Assembly (NCBI GenBank): GCA_900472295.1
Contig: UCIA01000032.1
Coordinates: 124,001 to 188,000 of the forward strand
Length of the DNA: 64,000 nt
DNA from: Hyphomicrobiales bacterium
GTDB taxonomy: Bacteria > Pseudomonadota > Alphaproteobacteria > Rhizobiales > Rhizobiaceae
Direction: 5' to 3'
Below are positions 55,036 to 63,681 of the stretch, one piece after another. The position numbers were made by a program, and so were the translations under genes. The notes under the pieces are model-generated. The model saw only the letters and a program-made list of their open reading frames with translations, had not been told where the DNA came from and did no database searches. Positions within the stretch are counted from its first letter, which is position 1, and each line of letters starts with the position of its first letter.

Positions 55036-56109
55036 CTATTGCCCGAGCTGGGTGATGCGGTCTGTCACCGACTGGTCGCTGGCAAAGCCATCGTCCGCGC
55101 GCAGACGCTGGCCGATCATCTTCACCAGTTCGGGATTGTCGGCGAATTTGGTGTGGTTGAAGCTGTCGGATCCCTTGACCTTGGAGAGATCGACCACGGT
55201 CACACCATAGGCGGCAAGGTCGGCGGCATCCTTGTAGTCGCCGACGCGTGGCCGTGAGCCGGCGATCAGGCCGGACAGCCTGAGCGCGCGATCGTCGTCG
55301 GAGAGCAGCAGGATGAACGGCTTGTCGGGCTTGCCGTAGCGGCGCATCTGGCTCTTGAACACGTCGACATCAATATCGGGAGAAGCCAGAACGACATCGC
55401 CGAGCTTGCCGCCGAGATCGCGGTCGCCGGTGATGGCCATCTGGCGCAGCGTCTCCATGGTGACCCAGGTTCCCAGCGAATGGGCGACAATGTCGATGCG
55501 CCGCGCGCCGGACTGCTCCAGCATCCTGAGTGTCACCTCCAGCTGGTCGCGGGCGGCACTGGCGCTTTCCTTGTCGTAGACATAGTCGGTGGTCCGGGCG
55601 CCCGACGCCCAGGAAAACAGCACCGGGGTGCCGGGATAGCCGGAATCGTGGACGATCTGGGTCAGGCGGTAGACGGCGTCGTCGAAGCCGGTGTTGTAGC
55701 CATGCACGAAGACCATGACGCGGCCGCCGCGCGCGGCGATGTCGGCGTTCAGCGCACTGGAGAATTTCGGCTGGGCATCGTAACCGACGACCTCGGAAGC
55801 CATGAAGTATTTGGCCGGGTCATTCGATTTGCCGCGCGAGCGGCGCTCGATCTGGCCGGTCTGGTGGATGCCGGGAACGGTGACATTGACGCGGGCATAG
55901 TTCAGCGTTGCCGAGCGCTCACCGTCGAAAACCTTGTTGGGATCGTCGGACTTCTTGCGCGTCGTGGCGATGAAGATCGAGTGATTGCCCGAGATTTCGG
56001 TCACCGGCGTGGACATCACGGCGCTGCCGAGCAGTTCCTGTGTTTGCGGGCCAGCGCAACCGGCGACGAGCAGGGCCAGGACAACGGTAAGGATCTTCTT
56101 CAAAGGCAC
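55036..56109 (-). CDS. lipoprotein alpha/beta hydrolase (DUF900 family), copy 2
   Basis: A 357-residue lipoprotein with lipobox LLVAGC at about residues 13-18 and the same hydrolase core as its neighbour (VMVFVHGYNTGFDDAVYRLTQI, VLFSWASGARTTDYVYDKESAS, IVAHSLGTWVTMETL). The two are alike along their whole length and must come from a tandem duplication. Copy 1 has a longer C-terminus. The start is GTG 56109. A gap of 123 bases separates the genes. Confidence 0.88.
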   Translation of the reverse strand: MPLKKILTVVLALLVAGCAGPQTQELLGSAVMSTPVTEISGNHSIFIATTRKKSDDPNKVFDGERSATLNYARVNVTVPGIHQTGQIERRSRGKSNDPAKYFMASEVVGYDAQPKFSSALNADIAARGGRVMVFVHGYNTGFDDAVYRLTQIVHDSGYPGTPVLFSWASGARTTDYVYDKESASAARDQLEVTLRMLEQSGARRIDIVAHSLGTWVTMETLRQMAITGDRDLGGKLGDVVLASPDIDVDVFKSQMRRYGKPDKPFILLLSDDDRALRLSGLIAGSRPRVGDYKDAADLAAYGVTVVDLSKVKGSDSFNHTKFADNPELVKMIGQRLRADDGFASDQSVTDRITQLGQ

Positions 56110-56209
56110 TTAGAAATTCCAACTCTGGCCGAATGACCCATCCACCCCCGCGACACCTCCCGGACAGGTAGAGTGCGGCAGAACTAAGTCGTGTCCAGCC
56201 GAAATGTGG

Positions 56210-57613
56210 TCAGCGGCGGGTGACAGTCATCGCACTGTTGCGCGAAAGCCAAAATGGCGGCAGGAACGCCGGTATGTTGGAGAAGGGCAGCACTTCGGGC
56301 TTCAGCCTTATGCCGAGCACGTCCACCATGAAGGCGCGGCGCGCCTCGATGCGGCGCCACGCCTCGGGGTAGCGGGCCGCGATCTCCTCGCGCAAGGCTT
56401 CATCGGCAAGCGCGATACCGTCCTCGATGTTGGTGGTGAAATAGGCGGTTCCGGTAGCCGGGATGACGTCGACCTGCAGCGCCATGCCCGATTGCAGCTT
56501 GATGTCCGAGCCCGAAAACACCGGCGAATGCATCCATTCGTCGATATGGACGAGGTGGCCTGGATTGAGCGAGACGCCGAAGAACGGATCGCCGATCCGG
56601 TCGTGCACCGCTTTCCACAGCGCGCCGCCAGCAACGCCGATGCCGATCGTTTCGTACCAGTCGACGACGGCGGCGAAGTAGGGCGCGACCAGTTTGTCGA
56701 CATAGTCGCTTATCTCGCTTGGCAGTTCCGCCGCGCTTTCGACCAGGAAGCCGGCGCGGGCGTTGAGCGAGCCCTGGATGCCGTACGCCATGGTGATGGG
56801 GTCGCCGCGTTTGATGATGTCGAGGCGTGGGCTCGGCAGCCCATAGGCCGCACGCTTGCCGGCCGACAGCATCGGATGGCAGCACAGGGGCAGGCCATTC
56901 ATGCCCATCAGCCTCGCGGCCTGCAATTCGCTCATGCCGGGCTCTATTCCTTGCAGCACATTGCGCAGGCCTTGCGAGGAAAAGGTAGCGGCGAACTCGA
57001 AGGCTGCCAGTTGGTCGGCCTCATTGATGGCGCGCAGGCCATCCGTGGGGTTCATCAGCAGGTTGGCCGCGTTCACCACCGCGCCCCGGTCGCCGGCCAG
57101 CGTGCGCAGTGTGTCGGCAATAAAGGACGGCAGGTCGAGCGTCGCCTCGCCAAAACCGGCATCGCCGGGGCCGAACGGCTTCCAGCCGATGGCGCCGATC
57201 TTCTGGCCGGCTTTCAGGCCGCAGGCGGCAAGCGTGTCGAACAGGGAGGCCGAGCGGTCGCGCGGCTGCGCCGGCAGCGAGAAGGTCTGGTAGAGCACGC
57301 GCTCATAGGGCCCGTCGCAGATCTCGGCATAGCCCCAGCCCTCATTGCCGACGAGAAGTTTCGGCTGCTGGCCTGGAACGATGACCAGCAGCGTCTCTTC
57401 GAAACGCGGGTCGTAACCGGAGAGATAGGCGACATTGGCCGCGTGCTCGCGGTCGCCATAGACGGCGAAGGCATCAAACCCGGCCTTGGCGCCGCGCGCC
57501 AGCAGCGCCTCGATGCGCGCTTCGTAGGTCTGGCGTTGAAGCAGCGGCATCACGGTCGGTTCGCCGAATTCGGGAAGGGTTACGGTCTTCAGGGCGACAG
57601 CCGAAACAGGCAT
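56210..57613 (-). CDS. M24 (pita-bread) peptidase-fold protein with altered metal site
   Basis: A 467-residue protein with the two-domain layout of Xaa-Pro aminopeptidase/creatinase relatives: an N-terminal creatinase-like domain (AYLSGYDPRFEETLLVIVPG) and a C-terminal M24 fold. The usual metal ligands are partly missing: the DxG and DxTR segments read MAYGIQG (275-281) and ARAGFL (285-290), and the first Glu is in VDVIP (381-385). HLVHIDEW and NIEDG persist. It is probably not a standard aminopeptidase. ATG 57613 has GGAG nine bases upstream. Confidence 0.8.
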   Translation of the reverse strand: MPVSAVALKTVTLPEFGEPTVMPLLQRQTYEARIEALLARGAKAGFDAFAVYGDREHAANVAYLSGYDPRFEETLLVIVPGQQPKLLVGNEGWGYAEICDGPYERVLYQTFSLPAQPRDRSASLFDTLAACGLKAGQKIGAIGWKPFGPGDAGFGEATLDLPSFIADTLRTLAGDRGAVVNAANLLMNPTDGLRAINEADQLAAFEFAATFSSQGLRNVLQGIEPGMSELQAARLMGMNGLPLCCHPMLSAGKRAAYGLPSPRLDIIKRGDPITMAYGIQGSLNARAGFLVESAAELPSEISDYVDKLVAPYFAAVVDWYETIGIGVAGGALWKAVHDRIGDPFFGVSLNPGHLVHIDEWMHSPVFSGSDIKLQSGMALQVDVIPATGTAYFTTNIEDGIALADEALREEIAARYPEAWRRIEARRAFMVDVLGIRLKPEVLPFSNIPAFLPPFWLSRNSAMTVTRR

Positions 57614-57710
57614 GGAAAGGCGCTCCAGTGACTTTGATGGCGCTTCGATGGAAGGATCGAGCGACCGCATCGGTGGCCGCAAACGGCGAATTATGCAATA
57701 GGCCTTGGCC

Positions 57711-58559
57711 ATGTTCGGGTTCAAACGCCGCAGCTTCGCAAAGACGGATCTTCTGGACCCGTCGAGGATTGGAACCGGCTCGCTGCTCGGCATCACCTGC
57801 GCCGGCAGGACGGACGGCGGTGGCGCCCAGGTCCATGCTGTGATGTCGGCTATCCTGTTTTCGCGGATGGCCGGGATTGCCTATTTCCATTCGCCGTTCA
57901 CGTCTGTGCGTCACGGCGACCATCCGGAGGTTTTTGCGGCAAGGTGGGAAGCGGCCTTCAATCTCTCGCAAGGCGCTCCCGGCGTTCCCGATGGCGTGCC
58001 GATTATTTCGGCCGAGACCTTCTGCCGGGGCTATAGCGGCGTTCCGGCTGTTGTCGCGCAGGGGCATTTCCACGGCTTTGCCGAACGCAATCCCGATCTT
58101 TACGGCCAACTGGCCGATGAATTTCGCGACCGGCTTGCGTTGCCGCCGCGGAGCTTCGAGGCTCCCACCATCGCCGTTCACGTCCGGCGCGGCGACGTCG
58201 TTGGCGAGGCCGCCCATGCGCCTCGCATGACCGACAACGCCACCATCCTGCGAAACATCAGGCGCGTGCAGCGTGACCACCCGCGGCACCGTGTCGTCAT
58301 CTTCTCGCAAGGCGTCGAATCCGATTTCGGGCCGTTGGCCGACATCTGCGCGTTCGAGCTGAATTCGGATGTCCTGGAAACGATCTCGGCATTGATCGCG
58401 GCAGATTGCCTGATCATGGCGAAAAGCTCGCTGAGCTATGTCGCCGGCTTGCTGTCGAAGGGCCGCGTGTACTACGAACCGTTCTGGCACGGGCCATTGT
58501 CGTCATGGCAGGTTTTGCCGAAGCCGCCGGGCCGGCTGCGCCAAGCGATCTGGGGATGA
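57711..58559 (+). CDS. putative glycosyltransferase (fucosyltransferase-like)
   Basis: A 282-residue protein with TIAVHVRRGD near residue 160, the nucleotide-sugar-binding motif of GT11/GT23/NodZ-like fucosyltransferases. Downstream is VVIFSQGVESDFGPLADICAF...LIAADCLIMAKSSLSYVAGLLSKGRVYY, the GT-B tail of that superfamily. The acceptor is unknown. The N-terminal GGGAQVHAV resembles a donor-binding loop. ATG 57711 was chosen over TTG 57705. It ends 4 bases before ilvA. Confidence 0.75.
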   Translation: MFGFKRRSFAKTDLLDPSRIGTGSLLGITCAGRTDGGGAQVHAVMSAILFSRMAGIAYFHSPFTSVRHGDHPEVFAARWEAAFNLSQGAPGVPDGVPIISAETFCRGYSGVPAVVAQGHFHGFAERNPDLYGQLADEFRDRLALPPRSFEAPTIAVHVRRGDVVGEAAHAPRMTDNATILRNIRRVQRDHPRHRVVIFSQGVESDFGPLADICAFELNSDVLETISALIAADCLIMAKSSLSYVAGLLSKGRVYYEPFWHGPLSSWQVLPKPPGRLRQAIWG

Positions 58560-58563
58560 TTTC

Positions 58564-59820
58564 ATGAACAGCTTTTCCGCCCGTGTCGGCATCGCCGCAG
58601 CCGCGATCCGCGAAATCTTTCCCGAAACGCCGCTGCAGGAGAACGACTATCTGTCGAAGAAGACCGGCGCGCGGGTGTTGCTGAAGCGCGAGGATCTGTC
58701 GCCGGTGCGTTCCTACAAGATCCGCGGCGCCTTCAACTTCTTCCGCAAGGCGCTTGCCGCCGGCAACGATGCCGAGCTGTTCGTCTGTGCTTCGGCCGGC
58801 AACCATGCGCAGGGCTTTGCCTTCGTGTGCCGCCATTTCGGCAAAAAGGGCGTGGTGTTCATGCCGGTGACGACGCCGCAGCAGAAGATCGACAAGACGC
58901 GGCTGTTCGGCGGCGACTTCGTCGAGATCCGGCTGGTCGGCGATTTCTTCGACGATTGCTACCGGGCCGCCTTCGAGTTCACCGAAAGTGCAGGCGCGCA
59001 TATGGTGCCGCCCTTCGACCACAAGGACATCATCGAGGGGCAGGCGACCGTCGCCTATGAGATCGCCGACCAGATGCCCGGCGCGCGCATGCCCGACATC
59101 ATCATGCTGCCGGTCGGTGGCGGCGGCCTGGCCGCCGGCGTAACGCATTACTTCGCCGACCAGCAGCGCGAAGCCCGCTACGTCTTCTGCGAGCCTTCAG
59201 GCGCGCCAAGCCTGCATGAGAGCCTTGCCAGCGGCAAACGCGTCAGGCTGGCCAATGTCGACAATTTCGTCGACGGCGCGGCGGTGGCCGAGATCGGCCG
59301 CGAGCCGCTGCGGCATCTCAAGGAGTTTGCCGCCGATGCCGTGCGGCTGATCCCGGAGAACCGGCTGTGCGCCACCATGATCGAAATGCTCAACATCGAG
59401 GGCGTGGTGCTGGAGCCGGCCGGCGCGCTGGCGATCGATGCGCTGAAGGATTTTTCGAGGAAGGAAATCCGCGGCAAGACCATCGTTGCGGTGGTGTCGG
59501 GCGGCAATTTCGATTTCGAGCGGCTGCCCGACGTGAAGGAGCGCGCGCTGCGCTTCGAGGGCCTGAAGAAGTATTTCATCATCCGTTTCCCGCAACGGCC
59601 CGGCGCACTGCGCGACTTCCTCGATCTGCTCGGTCCCGACGACGACATCGCCCGCTTCGAATATCTGAAGAAATCGGCGCGCAATTTCGGCTCGGTTTTG
59701 ATCGGCATCGAGACCAAGGACCGGCGCAATTTCGACCTGCTGAAAGCGAACTTCGAGGCCGAGGGTGTCCACTACCAGGACATCACCGACAACGAGACCC
59801 TGGCCGGGTTCATCATATGA
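58564..59820 (+). CDS. ilvA: threonine ammonia-lyase (threonine dehydratase)
   Basis: A 418-residue PLP enzyme making 2-oxobutyrate from threonine for isoleucine synthesis. The Schiff-base lysine lies in SPVRSYKIRGAFN near residue 53. FVCASAGNHAQGFA and the phosphate-binding LPVGGGGLAAGV follow. A C-terminal regulatory domain (YFIIRFPQRPGALRDFL, about 340-418) suggests allosteric control by isoleucine. ATG 58564 is 4 bases after the glycosyltransferase-like gene. The stop overlaps the DUF1697 start by four bases. Confidence 0.94.
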   Translation: MNSFSARVGIAAAAIREIFPETPLQENDYLSKKTGARVLLKREDLSPVRSYKIRGAFNFFRKALAAGNDAELFVCASAGNHAQGFAFVCRHFGKKGVVFMPVTTPQQKIDKTRLFGGDFVEIRLVGDFFDDCYRAAFEFTESAGAHMVPPFDHKDIIEGQATVAYEIADQMPGARMPDIIMLPVGGGGLAAGVTHYFADQQREARYVFCEPSGAPSLHESLASGKRVRLANVDNFVDGAAVAEIGREPLRHLKEFAADAVRLIPENRLCATMIEMLNIEGVVLEPAGALAIDALKDFSRKEIRGKTIVAVVSGGNFDFERLPDVKERALRFEGLKKYFIIRFPQRPGALRDFLDLLGPDDDIARFEYLKKSARNFGSVLIGIETKDRRNFDLLKANFEAEGVHYQDITDNETLAGFII

Positions 59821-60371
59821 GCGGTACGGTCTTTGTCGCGCTGTTTTCCGGCATCAATGTCGGCGGCAACCGCATCGTCAAGATGGTGGAGTTGCGGGCG
59901 TTTTTCGAAGCACTCGGCTTCACCGACGTCGCCAGCTATGTGCAGAGCGGCAATGTCGTGTTCCGCGCGAAGAAGGGCGACGCGACCGCGCTGACCAAAC
60001 AGTTGGAGGCCGCCTTCGAGAAACAATGGGGCTTTCATTCGCGCATTATGGTGCGCGATCTCGGCTGGCTCGAACGACTGGTGAGCGAGAACCCTTATCC
60101 GGAAGTGGCCGGCGATCCGACCAAACTGCACGCCTATACGCTGGAGCGCCCGCCGACGGCGGACGAGATTGCCAGGCTTGCCGAAAAGTGCACCGGCCCC
60201 GAAAGTTTCGAGGTCAAGGGCGACGTTCTCTACCTCAAAGCGCCGGACGGGCTCGGAAAATCGGTGTTCGCCAACCTCATTCCGCGCACACTGAAAGTGC
60301 CGTGCACCGCGCGCAACTGGCGGTCGGTGCTGGCGCTGCTGGAGATGGCCGGCCAAGCCGGCGCAAAGTAG
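59817..60371 (+). CDS. DUF1697 protein
   Basis: A 184-residue cytoplasmic protein with the DUF1697 signature: FVALFSGINVGGNRIVKMVELRAFFE, SYVQSGNVVF and the C-terminal CTARNWRSVLALLEMA. Function is unknown. ATGA overlap with ilvA implies translational coupling. Confidence 0.93.
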   Translation: MSGTVFVALFSGINVGGNRIVKMVELRAFFEALGFTDVASYVQSGNVVFRAKKGDATALTKQLEAAFEKQWGFHSRIMVRDLGWLERLVSENPYPEVAGDPTKLHAYTLERPPTADEIARLAEKCTGPESFEVKGDVLYLKAPDGLGKSVFANLIPRTLKVPCTARNWRSVLALLEMAGQAGAK

Positions 60372-60373
60372 CG

Positions 60374-60667
60374 TTATGCCGCCGGGGCTTGCTTCCAGTC
60401 GAAGATCAGCTCCTCGCGGAAGGCAAAGCGCTTGATGTGATCGGCAACGACGCTTTCCAGGCGCTCGAGCGATCCGCCTTCATCCGTCGACACCGTGATG
60501 TGGAGCGCGCTCGCATCGGCATCCATGACGGTGCGGCCGAGCGAGAGATCGATGCTGCCGTGGGTCGGGTTGAACTCGACGGGAAATTTATGCGCCCAAT
60601 GCTTGCACGGCTGCTGCAGATAGCGGCTGGCGTGCTCCGTGGCGACATCGGCATGGCTGGACGGCAT
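60374..60667 (-). CDS. DUF2218 protein
   Basis: A 97-residue protein with HASRYLQQPCKHWAHKFPVEF and VADHIKRFAFREELIFDW, the DUF2218 core. Function is unknown. It converges on DUF1697 with a 2-base gap. AAGGA precedes ATG 60667. Confidence 0.9.
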   Translation of the reverse strand: MPSSHADVATEHASRYLQQPCKHWAHKFPVEFNPTHGSIDLSLGRTVMDADASALHITVSTDEGGSLERLESVVADHIKRFAFREELIFDWKQAPAA

Positions 60668-60747
60668 GAATAATTCCTTGGTCAGGGCGCTGGCTGTCGG
60701 CTGGGCGCGATGACCGCCTACATAGGTGGCGTGGCCCAGAATCGCAA

Positions 60748-60775
60748 AGGCGGCCGGCTTTTACCTCGGCCGCCT
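60748..60775 (-). terminator. hairpin downstream of the glyoxalase gene
   Basis: A perfect 9-bp GC-rich stem (AGGCGGCCG with its complement) with a 10-base loop lies 21 bases past the glyoxalase stop. The T-run after it is only three long, so termination is likely but not certain. Confidence 0.55.
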
Positions 60776-60796
60776 CGCTTCAAGATGGCGTGATCG

Positions 60797-61237
60797 CTAC
60801 CAGGTGCCGGTATTCGGCATCGAGGCCCAGGGCTCGGCCTTGGGCTTGGCCGGTCCCTTCTGCAGCAGCTCGAAGGAGATTCCGTCCGGCGACTTGACGA
60901 AGGCCATGTTGCCGTCGCGCGGCGGCCGGTTGATGACGACGCCACTGTCCATCAGATGCTGGCAGGTGGCGTAGATGTCGTCGACCTCATAGGCGAGGTG
61001 GCCGAAGTTGCGACCGCCCTTGTAGTCTTCCGGATCCCAATTGTAGGTCAGTTCGATCAGCGGCGCCTTCTCAGTGATGCCGCTCTCTTCGTCTTCGGAT
61101 GCGGCAAGGAAGATCAGCGTGAAGCGGCCCTGCTCGTTTTCGTAGCGGCGCACTTCCTTCAGGCCGAGCTTGTTGCAGTAGAAATCGAGCGAGACATCGA
61201 CATCGGCGACACGGACCATTGTGTGGAGGTAGCGCAT
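60797..61237 (-). CDS. gloA: lactoylglutathione lyase (glyoxalase I)
   Basis: A 146-residue VOC-fold metalloenzyme that converts the methylglyoxal-glutathione adduct to lactoylglutathione. The metal ligands are visible as MRYLHTMVRV (His5), LIELTYNW (Glu), GHLAYEV (His) and FELLQ (Glu). ATG 61237 with GAGGAAA upstream gives the exact family start. Its length matches the bacterial enzyme. Confidence 0.93.
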   Translation of the reverse strand: MRYLHTMVRVADVDVSLDFYCNKLGLKEVRRYENEQGRFTLIFLAASEDEESGITEKAPLIELTYNWDPEDYKGGRNFGHLAYEVDDIYATCQHLMDSGVVINRPPRDGNMAFVKSPDGISFELLQKGPAKPKAEPWASMPNTGTW

Positions 61238-61598
61238 AGGAGTTTCCTCAGGGATGTTTGGGTTGCGAGGCAACATAGGGTCGACCCGGCCGAAGGGCAA
61301 TCGATCCCAAGTTTGAAAAACTGGCGCCGATTTTTGAAAAGTCAGATTGCTCGGACAAAAGCATCCAGGACAAACTGGTTGCCGTTTTCCAGAAAATCAG
61401 CCCCGGATTGTCGACCGGTTGAATGCCGGTTCGATCGCTGTTCGCACCGGCCGGCAGCGCCGGCAAACAACAAATCAGCTATTCCTGTATCCAACCGTGA
61501 AAAAAGGCACGGCAGGTCTTGCACACCCCGGAAGCGGCGGTGTTAATCTGATGTCAAGAATCACTTGCGGTTTTCTTGAAAAAGAAGGGGGCGTTCTT
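61238..61598. other. intergenic region ahead of the cold-shock gene
   Basis: A 361-base region between divergent gloA and the cold-shock gene. It holds a hairpin of GCCGGC-AGC-GCCGGC type around 61450-61465 and a T-rich leader close to the cold-shock start. Long leaders are normal for cold-shock genes, but no cold-box can be named. Confidence 0.4.
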
Positions 61599-62195
61599 AT
61601 GGGGGATAAGGCCTCTTTCACGAGGCGGGATGAGAACCTTGACGACGCCCTGATGCGCGACAGTGGCGGCGGTACCGCCGATCTGGTCGAAATCGCCGGC
61701 GCCATCAAATGGTTCGACGTGGCCAAGGGCTACGGCTTCATACTTCCCGATGACGGCTCTTCGGGCGACATCCTCCTCCATGTCACCTGTCTTCGAAAGG
61801 ACGGTTTCCAGACTGCGTTGGAGGGCGCGCGCGTCGTCTGCCTCGTCAAGCATGGCGATCGCGGATTGCAGGCCTTCCGCGTGCTGTCGATGGATACCAC
61901 CACGGCGATCCATCCGGCCGAAATGCAGGAACAGCGAACCCATGTGTCGGTGACGCCGGAAAGCGGCCTCGAGCGGGCCTTGGTGAAGTGGTTCAACCGC
62001 ACCAAGGGCTTCGGCTTCCTGACGCGTGGCGAGGGCACCGAGGATATTTTCGTCCACATGGAGACGCTGCGCCGCTACGGCATCACCGAACTCAGGCCCG
62101 GGCAGGTCGTTCTGGTGCGCTTCGGCCGCGGCGACAAAGGCCTCATGGCTGCCGAAATTCACCCCGATATGGGCACCTTGCCGGTCGCGCATTAG
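61599..62195 (+). CDS. double cold-shock domain protein
   Basis: A 198-residue nucleic-acid-binding protein with two cold-shock domains. The first (about 30-100, AGAIKWFDVAKGYGFILPDD...DILLHVTCL) and second (about 127-195, ALVKWFNRTKGFGFLTRGEGTEDIFVHMETL) both keep RNP-1/RNP-2-type aromatics. The tandem form is common in rhizobia. The ATG at 61599 has AAGGGGG upstream; ATG 61551 is in frame. Confidence 0.92.
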   Translation: MGDKASFTRRDENLDDALMRDSGGGTADLVEIAGAIKWFDVAKGYGFILPDDGSSGDILLHVTCLRKDGFQTALEGARVVCLVKHGDRGLQAFRVLSMDTTTAIHPAEMQEQRTHVSVTPESGLERALVKWFNRTKGFGFLTRGEGTEDIFVHMETLRRYGITELRPGQVVLVRFGRGDKGLMAAEIHPDMGTLPVAH

Positions 62196-62233
62196 AGCAA
62201 GCCATCCCGAAGCATTCGGGACGGCTCTCTTCT
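62195..62233 (+). terminator. intrinsic terminator after the cold-shock gene
   Basis: The stem GAGC..GCC.TCCCGAA, loop GCA, TTCGGGA.GGC..CTC begins at the stop codon and is followed by TCTTCTTTG. The stem is long with small bulges and the T-run is broken. Confidence 0.65.
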
Positions 62234-62306
62234 TTGTTTGACCATGATCTTATCCGAATACCTGAGACCACGTCTACGGATCACGGTTTTCGGTCGGGGG
62301 TTTCAA

Positions 62307-62882
62307 ATGGCGCACAGGAACTGGCTGACTGCGGGCGCGCTCTGCGTGATCGTTGCCGTGGCCGCCGGCGCTTACTTCTATTCCGGACAGCCGACCGCGT
62401 CCCAGCAGCCGGCTGCCGGCGACGGCCAGGCGATGATCCTTCCCGTCGATCCGACGCCACTGGTCGTGGTGACGAAAGGCGGGGACCGATCCTTTTCCAT
62501 CGAAGTCGCCGACACGGAAGCAGAGCGCGAGGCCGGCCTGATGTATCGCCAGGACATGGCTGACGATCATGGCATGCTGTTCGTCTTCGAGATGCAAAAG
62601 CAGGTCGGCTTCTGGATGCGCAATACGCCGATGCCGCTCGACCTGATCTTTGTCGGCCAGGACGGCAAGATCCGCGCGGTCAAGCATGGCGAGCCGTTCT
62701 CCGAGGCGGTCGTCTCGCCGGGTGTGCCGGTGCGCTTCGTGCTTGAGCTCAAGGCCGGCACCGCCGCCGCCAACGGCATCGGATATGGCGATCTGCTGCG
62801 CCATCCGGCCGTCGGCTCGGTGCCCGGCTCCGGCGTGCCACCGACGGACAAGGGCGATGCGCCGACGCCCGGCGCCGGTTGA
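62307..62882 (+). CDS. DUF192 protein, exported or membrane-anchored
   Basis: A 191-residue protein with an N-terminal hydrophobic segment (about residues 8-28). The DUF192 core follows: SIEVADTEAEREAGLMYRQDMADDHGMLFVFE, VGFWMRNTPMPLDLIFVG and VLELKAGTAAANGIGYGD. The core is periplasmic by prediction. Function is unknown. GGGGG precedes ATG 62307. It is followed after 10 bases by a hydrolase. Confidence 0.92.
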   Translation: MAHRNWLTAGALCVIVAVAAGAYFYSGQPTASQQPAAGDGQAMILPVDPTPLVVVTKGGDRSFSIEVADTEAEREAGLMYRQDMADDHGMLFVFEMQKQVGFWMRNTPMPLDLIFVGQDGKIRAVKHGEPFSEAVVSPGVPVRFVLELKAGTAAANGIGYGDLLRHPAVGSVPGSGVPPTDKGDAPTPGAG

Positions 62883-62892
62883 GCGGCTCGCG

Positions 62893-63660
62893 ATGCAGTT
62901 CTTTTCCCATGACGGGTTCGACCTTGCCTTCCTCGACCGCCAGCCGGCGTCGGGCGAGGGAGATCCGGTATTGATGATCCACGGCTTTGCCTCCAGCCAC
63001 TATGTCAACTGGGTATCGCCCGGCTGGTTCAAGACGCTGAACGACGCCGGCTACCGCGCCATCGCCTTCGACAATCGCGGCCACGGCTCGTCTTCGAAGA
63101 GCTATGACGAGGCCGACTACACGCCGGCCAAAATGGCCTCGGATGCGGCGGCCCTGCTTGACCATCTCGGCATCGGGCGTGCGCATGTCATGGGCTATTC
63201 GATGGGCGCGCGCATCTCGGCGTTCCTGGCGCTGTCCGATCCCGACAAGGTGGCGACGCTGGTCTTCGGCGGCCTCGGCATCGGCATGGTCGACGGCGTC
63301 GGCGACTGGGACCCGATCGCCGAGGCGCTGCTGGCCGACGATCCGGCCGCCACCAGCCATCCGCGTGGTCGCTCGTTCCGCGCCTTTGCCGATCAGACCC
63401 GCAGCGACCGCCGGGCGCTGGCCGCCTGCATCGCCACCTCACGTGAGCTGCTCAGCGAAGACGATATGGCGCGCATTGCCCAGCCGACGCTGATTGCCGT
63501 CGGCACGACAGACGAAATTGGCGGCTCGCCTGACGAACTGGCCGCGCTGATGCCGAATGCCAGGGCGTTTCACATCGACGGGCGCGACCATATGCTGGCG
63601 GTCGGCGACAAGACCTTCAAGCAGCGTGTGCTGGAGTTTTATGCCGAAAATCCGCTCTGA
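62893..63660 (+). CDS. alpha/beta hydrolase
   Basis: A 255-residue cytoplasmic alpha/beta hydrolase: VLMIHGFASSHYVNW, FDNRGHGSSSKSYDE, the nucleophile elbow VMGYSMGARISAFLAL (Ser in GYSMG) and the catalytic His in DGRDHMLAVGDK. The substrate is unknown. It follows the DUF192 gene by 10 bases and is probably in its operon. Confidence 0.92.
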   Translation: MQFFSHDGFDLAFLDRQPASGEGDPVLMIHGFASSHYVNWVSPGWFKTLNDAGYRAIAFDNRGHGSSSKSYDEADYTPAKMASDAAALLDHLGIGRAHVMGYSMGARISAFLALSDPDKVATLVFGGLGIGMVDGVGDWDPIAEALLADDPAATSHPRGRSFRAFADQTRSDRRALAACIATSRELLSEDDMARIAQPTLIAVGTTDEIGGSPDELAALMPNARAFHIDGRDHMLAVGDKTFKQRVLEFYAENPL

Positions 63661-63681
63661 GGCGGAGGGCAAGGGGGCAAT

